From positions 10,392,706 through 10,456,705 of the forward strand of contig NC_088296.1 in assembly GCF_032854445.1 (NCBI RefSeq): a stretch of DNA of 64,000 nt, in the 5' to 3' direction. The translations under genes were made by a program, and so were the position numbers. Source of the DNA: Liolophura sinensis (Eukaryota > Mollusca > Polyplacophora > Chitonida > Chitonidae). Below the pieces are notes generated by a model that had not been told where the DNA came from, searched no databases, and saw only the letters and a list, made by a program, of their open reading frames with translations. Shown piece after piece: positions 57,901 through 64,000 of this stretch (within the stretch, counting starts at the first letter, position 1; every line of letters starts with the position of its first letter).

Positions 57901-60900
57901 ATCTACCGTGAGTGTAACTTTGTTATTGGCAAATTATATTCATTGGTTAGGATATCTGGTGATCTAAGCCATAGTTTATTCTAATTCCATTTAACCTGAG
58001 GCTAGGGGTTGTACAGGTATGCGTATATATTACTTCATTATATTCGCCCAGTTACTTCCCATTACAATTAGGGCGTAAAACACCAATCAATTAAATCCTT
58101 CAATATAGTGGTTTTGTGAATAGTTGGGATCTGCTCGCATTTGAGATTGATATATTTGCAATGGAAATTTTAAGTGGATGGAATTTATTCAATTTGTTTT
58201 GGCTTGCATCATTGGAAATTATTGGCTACTTCTCTGTGGTGATTGTAACAGGCATGCAGTTATTTTTTTCTAATTGACCTGACTGTAACAGACATGTAGT
58301 AATATCGGAATCATCAATCGCCAATATCCACAATGCCGCGATCTAGTAACGATGGCGATATCCGGCTTCCTCAGTAAGTTCATATAATAGAATAACGTTC
58401 TCCAAAAAGTATCATTTGATCGTGTTCATGCAGAGGTTTAGCTACAGATAAGACAATCACAGGAAGAAGAATTCCAGACCAACGAGTTTGAATTTTTTCA
58501 AACATTTCTTTAAATCTTTGATATTGCATCACTGGATAAGGTAAGATGAAATATAAATCTATTGACAATTTCTCTAACTCTGCTATTTCAGGTAAATCGA
58601 CGTTGACATATATGCCTTAGTGCATACCTTCCTTAGGTAGCATTAACCTTTGTATAGTGTATTCTGAAGCTCGGCGTTAAACTTAAATCAGTTAGATAAA
58701 TATTGACATTTGTTCTCTCGGATACTGTAGCTTTACTGTTGATATGTTAACCCTATGATACAGTGTCTTTATTGATGTTTTTATCCTATGATACAATGTT
58801 TCAGTTGATATCTTTACTCTTTGATACAAGTGTGTTTCTTGATCTCTTTACCACACGATACAGTGTCTTTGTTGATATCTTTACCCTATAACACCGTGTC
58901 TTTAATATACAATGTGTCTATGGACATCTTTACAGTCATACATGAGTAGTTAGAATAAAACACTAAATGAGTTAAAATGATAAAACACTAAATGAGGTAA
59001 ACTGACGAGAGTCGGTATTTCACTGGTTACCTGTGACCAGTAGGCAACTCATAATGTCATCACTACTGTCGTCACTGCCCTGGTTTTACTCTATGTCATG
59101 TAGTCTTCTTTATTGTACACATGTCTCGCCTTCTAGCACCTGTTAGGTTCGTTGATTTCACTCTACGTCCCAAGTTACTCATTCACGTGTGTCAAGGATA
59201 CTCTATCAAACGTCTTCATGTTAGGGGGTATAACACTCTGGTTGGCGATTTGTTTCATAGGTATATAGTTGTATTCAGCTAGAAATTACACATTTGTATT
59301 CAAATGGAAATTATACCCACTACGAGTCCATAACTTCCGCTAAGTGTTACCAGCTCTATTAACATAAAGACTTTTCAACAACTTGATGTTTTGAGTTGTT
59401 TGGGGAATAAGTCTTTCTATTACCGATTTGGAACTTTTCTTAACTCGTAATCTGTGAGGGGTATACGTGTGTCTGATTTGACGCCAAGATATGCTGACAT
59501 ATTTTCTCTCCACTAGTGACAGTGTCTTCACTGACCTTATTTCTCATCTGCTGCAATAGAGTAGACTATGGCATAGAGAGCAAAACCAGAGGACCAAGGA
59601 CAGTGTGATAACAGGGAAATTATCACACGTAACCGGTGAAATACGGCCTCTGTGAATGTACATTATTTAAGTTATTATTATAACTGTTCATTAAAATGCT
59701 TACACAGCAGCAAATTACACCCCACATAACACCGCGGCTTATGCAGAACTATTTTTCTGCCTATATTCAATATTGCCGTTAGTCAGTGACGCGTAATAAA
59801 CATGTTCTGCACATGGATATGGTGGACGTCCATATTCTGGCACAAAAAATTAACTTAGAACACTAATATATAATGTTAAACTGCATAAACTTGGTGTCGG
59901 CGGCAAGAACTCATTGCCTCGGGTGACGACAATTTTTAAAAAAAAAAAACTGGCCTGCTGGATATTGGGCGCAGTTCAACATGTTTTGACGGAGGGCGAC
60001 AATTAAACACTTACCTGAACTACCATCGAACTTTACTGTAAATCATGTTTCTGACATTGCTATATTTGACTTTGTTCGCACGTTTTAGTATAACATAACC
60101 TTGATGAATGAATTCTGGATTTCTTTAATCTCTAGTAGAAGATGATCTTATGACAGTTTGGGCTTAGGGCTGGGTATTAAGAAATTTGGGGGAAAAAAGC
60201 AATGATGTCTATTCCTGGATCAGCATAAATGTACGTTGTGTACGTGGTGTTAAAAACAGGCTTGCGGGGTTTAACATCAAGAATTAGAAAAAAGTATTTT
60301 AACTGCAATTAATATTACATGTTGTATTAACGTACAACATATCAATGTGTACAGCTTGTCTTGTTATGTGTCACAAACGAAATGCAGTTTTGGTAGCGAA
60401 TATGACTGATTTTACAGACAGCTGAATATAGGGCAGCTGAAAATATGTTTATTGACATAAAAAGAATAAACCCCAGTTGAGGTAAACTGACAAGAGGTCA
60501 GATTTCACGGGTCAGATGTTTCATTTACTGGTTATCACACTCTCAGTTGTATACAGTGTATTTTCGTCTTAAATTTAATCACCACGTTGGACATATTTAT
60601 TTATAGGACTGGGGTTTATCGCCGTATTTAAGAATATTTCACGTTATATACGACAGCGGCCACCATTATGGTGGAAGAAAACCGGGAATCGCCCTGGGGA
60701 AACACACGACCATCCGCAGGTTGCTGTCAGGCCTTTCCACTTGCAACCGGAGAGGAAGCCAGCGTTAGATGGACAAGGAATCTTAGTGCTCGAATTGAAC
60801 AGAAGCTACTGAGTCATTTATTTTGAAATATTGGTGATGAATGTCAGATAATACTTTGGTAGGTTATAAGTAAAACACTTAGGTGTTCGACAACATCTAT

Positions 60901-61389
60901 CAATTGAGCCATCGGAAATTAAGAGATGTGTCATTACGATATGAAATTTGCACGTAAACATTGACAGTAGGGAATGTTTTTGGTGTCTTTATAACTATAG
61001 GACTAAACGATGTGTGGACCGTTTCGGTGGCCTAATGGCTAGAGCGTCTGTGTCGAAGTCAGGAGATCTGAGATCAAACCCGGATCGAGTCACACTAAAG
61101 ACTATAAAAATGTACTTGTTGTTGTCTCCCTAGCCGCCCAGCACTGAGAGGTTAGAGGAAGAAAACAGGATTTGTTGGTCTGACCTCACTATGATTTGAC
61201 TGGGTGTCATATCTAGTGTCTACGGCATGATACTTCATTGGCCGTATTGACTCGTCCGGCAACAAGAACACACAGTATATGTACACACACCTAATGACTT
61301 AATGACTCCTAATTGCCATGTGAATGAAAAGTAAGACGTAAAGCCCCAAGGGTATGGACGTACATATACGCTGCGCACAAACCACCGCC

Positions 61390-61426
<37 letters not shown>

Positions 61427-63055
61427 CATGGTTTACATATAAATACGTATTACGAGCATCAATGTTAGGAATGGTGACTGCCAATGAGTTTTTATGTTTC
61501 CCGATATTTTGAACGATATATGCACTACAGAGCTTTGAACTTGGTGCTTGAGAGCGGACAAACACACATATTTCCGGGTTACCCCAAGTTAAATTTTTTC
61601 CTACTCAAAAGTGTTTGCATGTATCAAGCCCTAACTTTGTGTGTGAGGTTGGCAGAGGGTAGGAATTACGTGATGCAAACATTATTGATATTGAAAAAGT
61701 TGGATGGTGTGATAGGACACAGACCCCATTACAACTTCCATTTTTCGGAAGAGAATGTAATTCTGTGTATTTTAGGGTGTATTTGAGGCTTCGGGTGACG
61801 TCCCCTTGGCGTTGCTAGGCAACCCTCCCAGCTGCCGGCATAGATTTTGACGGTCAACCTATGTCAAGATTTTAATGGCTTCTTTGTCACACGCTGGATC
61901 AGGTATGCACCAAAGCTTACTGGCCACCGAATGTTTAGGGCTGACCTAATGGGGGTCTGTGGCCTGCTATTCACAGAAGCGCCCCCTGGTGTTAGAATCG
62001 TGAATCGTTAGCATGACATGATAGTTCGCATTTAGTGTCATATATGTACCAAGTATGATGTCTGTAGGTGCAGTAATAATAGAGATATATTCAATAATAT
62101 ATAATTTATAGAAATAATCACTCGTTCCCGTTAAATAGTTAAACACAAAATGCGGACCGCAATCTAACTTCACTTACGTCTGTTGATATATACAACGTGG
62201 CGATTTAATTCTACATGATAGTCCTACAGCATCTAGCCCCAAGTTAAGCGGAATTAAACACTATCATGAAGCAGAGCGCCAGATACTCTGGTTCATATTT
62301 ACTTAAAAAAGAATTATAACTATTATAAAACTTAAGAGACTTAGAGTGAAGGCGGTTTGTGAGATAACTTTGACTCACTACTTTTTGGAATGATAACTTG
62401 TGACGTTGATTGAAATCATCGCACAACACGCGGGATTTAACAAATGCTACAAGGCGAGATATGTACACTCCATATGCAGGACCCTTCGGTATGAGGATAT
62501 ACGTCATGGGGGAAAATGCGAACGGCCCAGCTCACATTTAATCTTCCTATATTTTAAGTATTTTGTATTAGATCCTAATAGAGGGGACCATATGCTTACA
62601 GACACACCTTTGACAACATGATTGTGATAGAACCAGAATAGACCCAATTGGTAACTTAAAATCAATATTTTATATAAACTATATTTTTACAGCCTAAGTG
62701 TACGGACTTGGAGTTTCACGTCCGATTCCATCCTCCGCCTGATCGGCTGGTTTATCTGGTAGCCCAATATCTAAACTCACACCGCTGACTTGTTCTCTGC
62801 GTGTAGGGCGTGGCAGCGTACACATGTATGTACTGCGAACGTCATTGTGGAAGTTCTTGGACTGCTCAGTTAAAGGGGGAAATATGGAAAATAACGAGGA
62901 AAATACACCGTATACAACTCAATAAACCTGTTTCTCCTACCCTAACTCTGGCACCTTTGCACTTGATTTAACTTACCTGGGACATATATCGATGTCACAA
63001 TGAATAATGGGATCAGAATCTGCCCGAAGCGTCTTTTGAGCATCTGAGACTCCAT
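45460..63055 (-). CDS. Gene 3: modular EGF-like membrane receptor with tyrosine-motif tail (complete, spliced)
   Basis: Nine coding exons: signal 62977-63055, B1 56006-56137, A1 54771-54914, B2 49636-49764, A2 49063-49182, EGF 47240-47374, EGF 46789-46923, stalk/transmembrane 46104-46260, tail 45460-45931. They total 1503 nt, 500 aa plus stop, with all junctions in phase and no internal stop. Predicted order: signal 1-26, B-A-B-A 27-201, two calcium-binding EGF 202-291, stalk and helix 292-343, tail 344-500. Same plan and intron content as gene 2, from which it differs in a longer stalk, a shorter tail and a different set of surviving EGF exons. Likely a surface receptor signalling through phosphotyrosine. 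The ligand is unknown. Confidence 0.82.
46104..46260 (-). CDS. Gene 3 stalk and transmembrane exon (expanded stalk)
   Basis: 157 nt, phase 1-2, acceptor TTTCAG and donor GTGAGG. The stalk contains three tandem 18-bp units encoding AAASTA or AAASTP, then ADSSTLT and the helix [19 protein letters not shown] plus Val residues. Gene 2 has a single unit, so the stalk grew by in-frame repeat expansion. The helix keeps GxxxG. Confidence 0.88.
46789..46923 (-). CDS. Gene 3 membrane-proximal EGF exon
   Basis: 135 nt, phase 1-1, acceptor ATACAG and donor GTAAGCAA. It encodes [33 protein letters not shown] and EVGC. Full calcium-binding EGF pattern. Confidence 0.9.
47240..47374 (-). CDS. Gene 3 membrane-distal EGF exon
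   Basis: 135 nt, phase 1-1, acceptor TAACCAG and a weak donor GTAACC. It encodes IDECNKKPELCGNNAVC, NTEGNHRCAC, EGYRQ and EVGC without a stop. It has no Met, so simple ORF searches miss it. It is the intact counterpart of the half-deleted exon at 20818-20863 in gene 2. Confidence 0.83.
47430..48060 (+). pseudogene. Non-LTR reverse-transcriptase remnant in gene 3 intron
   Basis: It encodes WFQNYLSNRSQYVLYNYC, then RPILGLIRFLLYIKDL, a worn form of the LGPxLFLLYINDL motif of non-LTR reverse transcriptases, and later KPSRKGFHP. The xxDD region has become VNNIS-like and stops are present. Orthologous to 20935-21580. Confidence 0.68.
48631..48894 (+). repeat. Full-length tRNA-derived SINE (reference copy)
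   Basis: The most complete copy: head GGCCTCCGTGGCTCAGTCGG (A-box-like) with GGTTAGCGCG, B-box region GTGAGTTCAAGTCCAGCTC, body CCCCCGGGCTCTGCCCGG, GCTGGCCGCCGTCGTATAAG, tail AAGGCGTAAAACACCAATCA then AAATAAATAAATAA. About 264 bp. The tRNA-like head implies an internal pol III promoter. The gene 2 intron lacks it, so it inserted after duplication. A relation to molluscan V-SINE families such as RUDI is possible but unverified. Confidence 0.88.
49063..49182 (-). CDS. Gene 3 A2 module exon
   Basis: 120 nt, phase 1-1, acceptor AAAACAG and donor GTGAGTAA. It encodes ETCDTGRGLCPVNTTC, CLCSAGAQRS and GQCVG. Twelve nt shorter than the gene 2 equivalent in the middle loop, with the six cysteines kept. 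Confidence 0.85.
49225..49352. repeat. Single copy of the 141-bp unit that is amplified in gene 2
   Basis: Matches the minisatellite unit from AACAGGACCC through GAAAAGTATGATGATTTCAC and TACTAAATTCCGCGACAACT to ACGCCCATA, once only, in the equivalent intron position. It is the likely unamplified state. Confidence 0.88.
49636..49764 (-). CDS. Gene 3 B2 module exon
   Basis: 129 nt, phase 1-1, acceptor TCACAG and donor GTGAGTGA. It encodes DFTADGCIERC, GYRATC, VQGVCGC, a loop and LQFCLR. One codon shorter than its gene 2 partner 25148-25279. Confidence 0.85.
51255..51290. repeat. AT dinucleotide microsatellite
   Basis: Run of ATATAT with one AAAT interruption in the gene 3 intron. Confidence 0.85.
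51415..51925 (-). pseudogene. MULE-type transposase remnant
   Basis: Minus frames give SDAGVTGCYFHYTNVFGD (the G-C-x-FHY block typical of MULE transposases), KSAYFQYLP, then RLADYVTQTCMEGRFPRLVW and HHLEGWHRKVN, the ADYW...W-NH...NN-x-EGWH block of the C-terminal part. Frameshifts and stops show it is dead. Part of it is also present in the gene 2 intron at 26738-27075. Confidence 0.65.
52620..52687 (+). repeat. SINE 3' tail only
   Basis: CGCCGTCGTATAAGTGAAAT, CTTGAGTACGGCGTAAAACA and AAATAAATAAATAA without a head. It occupies the place of about 290 bp found in gene 2 (around 28160-28450), consistent with 5'-truncated insertion plus deletion. Confidence 0.8.
52690..53819 (+). pseudogene. hAT-like (zinc-finger MYM type) transposase remnant
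   Basis: The left part aligns with 28435-29200 ([13 protein letters not shown], then stop and frameshift; VESAFKAAALLEPF). The right part is open for 137 codons (53407-53817): LAPHSFSTAEDYFHKQFFQV, LDAPVSDLERRFHQK and DVDLERLNIQLKML. The PH-x-F-x-T...YF...QFF..LD....DLE.RF pattern is that of hAT-related MYM/52-kDa-repressor-like transposases. It continues further than the gene 2 copy. It is antisense to the host gene. Confidence 0.68.
53981..54213 (+). repeat. Nearly complete SINE inside a GTAT microsatellite
   Basis: Starts AGCGCAGCGTAATGACCCAG, passes CCCCCGGGCTGTGCCCGG and ends GTACGGCCGAAAACACCGAT with AAATAAATAAA. GTAT/ATGT repeats continue on both sides, and the gene 2 microsatellite at 29820 is uninterrupted. 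Confidence 0.85.
54771..54914 (-). CDS. Gene 3 A1 module exon
   Basis: 144 nt, phase 1-1, acceptor TACACAG and donor GTGAGTGT. It encodes [37 protein letters not shown] and GECVG. Two codons shorter than its gene 2 partner. Confidence 0.84.
55070..55200 (-). repeat. SINE fragment (ortholog of 30715)
   Basis: Same SINE, same right boundary (GGGAGAACAGTGCTATTG) and the same flank as in gene 2, so inherited by duplication. Confidence 0.8.
55502..55652 (-). repeat. Diverged SINE (ortholog of 31118)
   Basis: TTTATTTATTTGACGACAGG, GGAGGTTGTTGGCAGACCTC and CAGCATGAGCTGCACTTGAA, in the same place as in gene 2. Confidence 0.75.
56006..56137 (-). CDS. Gene 3 B1 module exon
   Basis: 132 nt, phase 1-1, acceptor CATATCATAG and donor GTAAGTTA. 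It encodes [34 protein letters not shown] and LFCS, almost the same as gene 2 B1 with substitutions outside the cysteines. Confidence 0.82.
58705..58925. repeat. 33-bp minisatellite, short array
   Basis: About five diverged units of CAGTGTCTTTATTGATATCT plus TTACCCTATGATA, at the same place as the longer gene 2 array (34760-35340). Confidence 0.75.
59105..59290 (+). pseudogene. LINE C-terminal remnant (gene 3 intron)
   Basis: TCTCGCCTTCTAGCACCTGTTAG...CAAGGATACTCTATCAAACGTC...TATAACACTCTGG, ortholog of 35540-35745, with further frame damage. Confidence 0.45.
60598..60790 (-). repeat. SINE copy
   Basis: TTTATCGCCGTATTTAAGAA, CGGCCACCATTATGGTGGAA, ACACGACCATCCGCAGGTTG and GAGAGGAAGCCAGCGTTAGA on plus match a minus-strand SINE. 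A similar head-less fragment near 42105-42130 (TATTTATAGGACTGGGGTTT) has the same tail. Confidence 0.78.
61013..61290 (+). repeat. tRNA-derived SINE of a second family
   Basis: The head resembles a tRNA gene: TGGCCTAATGGCTAGAGCG (A box), TCGAAGTCAGGAGATCTGAG and a weak B box (GATCAAACCCGGATCGAGTC). It is followed by ACTAAAGACTATAAAAATG, TGTTGTCTCCCTAGCCGCCC and GTGTCTACGGCATGATACTT. The long non-tRNA extension identifies a SINE. Its ACGGCATGATACTT piece resembles the CATGATGC/CTTTAGTGAGGC segments repeated in the EGF introns. Confidence 0.68.
61392..61426. repeat. TA dinucleotide microsatellite
   Basis: About 17 uninterrupted TA repeats in gene 3 intron 1. Confidence 0.95.
62330..62505 (-). 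pseudogene. LINE C-terminal remnant
   Basis: The minus frame encodes PKGPAYGVYISRLVAFVKSR, CDDFNQRHKL and LTNRLHSKSLKFYNSYNSF, clearly the same element as 9780-10047 in opposite orientation. Stops end it early. Confidence 0.58.
62977..63055 (-). CDS. Gene 3 first coding exon (signal peptide)
   Basis: ATG at 63055, 79 nt, donor GTAAGT, phase 1. It encodes MESQMLKRRFGQILIPLFIV, then TSIYVPG: basic n-region, hydrophobic core 13-25, small residue near the exon end. It is closest to the proximal exon of gene 2. Confidence 0.84.
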
Positions 63056-64000
63056 GATTGTTGTCAGAATGTGCGTATGGTGAACTGTCTGGTTCTCCAC
63101 ATTTACATACATACAGCCGGAACAATGCGTATAAGCTGCCAGTTATATGCACACGTACGCAGCAAAGCATATACATAGCATGGGTAATCGGCTATGTGAT
63201 GGTACTTCCCTGTTAGTTAATGACAAACCCAGTGCTGTTATAATCACGTGGGACTTTATGTTTGTTACGAACCGTGACCTAGTTTCGTCTATTTACGCCT
63301 CTATAGTAGGACGCTTGGTGTATCTTTATATGATAGCTTACAAAAGAGAATAATATGTTTCATAAGTTGTTATTGTTTTACTATGATCGCACATGCACGA
63401 CGAATTCACTTAGCGTGACACGGTTATATGTACGTGGCCTACAGGATCATGAATATATGGTTTACTCCACGGGTACAAATGCACTCCATGGTATAAACTG
63501 GCTTAAGCTAGGAGGTTTGTCAGGCACCTGTCCAAAGGCGGTGGTTTAATCTCGACACTTTCAATTCCCTTCAGCCATGAATCTCTTTAAGATAAAATGT
63601 CCTGATGGCATTGTACATGACTTAGATATGGACTTAATTCATTCGCCTTAAACATTCCCTGGTGTCTATCATCTGAAAACTGTTGACTGCTTTTTCTGAA
63701 ACCCTCACGATGTGATCCTTTATATTCTGTTTATATCCTGTGGTGGTTTGTGTTGAGCGTTATGCTGGAAGTGGTCTTGTGGTTATTGACCATTTACCAT
63801 GACGTAAATTGTATGGTTGACGGCTGGTATAAGAATGCACCAATCAATAAAAAGAATTAAACAATTTTCCATGCGCTTTGTTAAAATAATCGAATGATCA
63901 AATATGTTTTTGTGATTTGGTTTGAATATTGCTTTCTCATTCATACATCTCATCAGGAAAGCGCTTTTCCAGGCACAGAAGGCCTGTTCAGTTTGCTAGA
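63056..64000. promoter_or_regulatory. Gene 3 upstream region with TATA-like element
   Basis: GCATATAACTGGC on the minus strand (63137-63150) lies about 88 nt upstream of the ATG. Further right is sequence shared with other first-exon upstream regions (near 63200-63600) and the ATTCGCCTTAAACATTCC repeat near 63645. No further exon is seen before the window ends. Confidence 0.45.

Larger units (their letters stand above)
56138..62976. other. Gene 3 intron 1
   Basis: No coding exon is seen. The left part (to about 60560) is colinear with gene 2 31754-37000. It then diverges and contains SINEs (60598-60790, 61013-61290), a TA microsatellite (61392-61426), a LINE remnant (62330-62505, minus) and repeat DNA. 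Confidence 0.65.

Noticed and set aside
61019-61090. Possible tRNA gene
   Set aside because: A- and B-box-like sequences are present, but a weak B box and a long non-tRNA extension similar to SINE sequence show it is a SINE head. The SINE heads at 48631 and 53981 were rejected as tRNA genes for the same reason.

Overview
This is eukaryotic, invertebrate DNA: AT-rich, with short exons that have canonical GT-AG borders, long introns, many tRNA-derived SINEs, and remnants of Tc1, hAT, MULE, LINE and LTR elements. The SINE tail, with its motif ACGGCGTAAAACACC followed by AAATAAATA repeats, is of a kind I associate with mollusc and especially bivalve genomes. A bivalve or another lophotrochozoan is therefore my best guess, but it is an inference. 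No bacterial gene organisation is present. The content is a head-to-tail tandem array of three paralogous genes, all on the minus strand. Each encodes a single-pass membrane protein built from exon-encoded modules: a signal-peptide exon (79 coding nt in every copy); one or two pairs of six-cysteine modules that I call B and A; calcium-binding EGF exons of exactly 135 nt; a stalk plus transmembrane exon; and a cytoplasmic tail exon rich in tyrosine motifs. Every ectodomain exon is phase 1-1 and the transmembrane exon is phase 1-2. The complete models of gene 2 (16912-37615, 567 aa) and gene 3 (45460-63055, 500 aa) close exactly in frame. Gene 1 (305-6397) runs off the left edge before its tail exon. 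Layout from left to right: gene 1 (0.3-6.4 kb); repeat-rich spacer with an LTR-like element and a dead extra first exon (6.4-16.9 kb); gene 2 (16.9-37.6 kb), which carries a dead EGF exon, a half-deleted EGF exon and a 141-bp minisatellite; a spacer with a solo LTR, an intact extra first exon at 41.7 kb and a nearly intact Tc1 element (37.6-45.4 kb); gene 3 (45.5-63.1 kb); and the gene 3 promoter region. Genes 2 and 3 are whole-locus duplicates. Their introns share the same SINEs, hAT, MULE and LINE remnants and the same minisatellite seeds, with later copy-specific insertions. The tails carry ITIM-like and YxxL/I motifs, YxN motifs of the Grb2 type and, in gene 2, an NPxY motif. This is the kind of signalling tail found in CED-1/Draper/MEGF10 phagocytic receptors, although the ectodomain arrangement differs. 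A diversifying family of recognition or signalling receptors is the most reasonable inference. Ligand and function are not known from the sequence.
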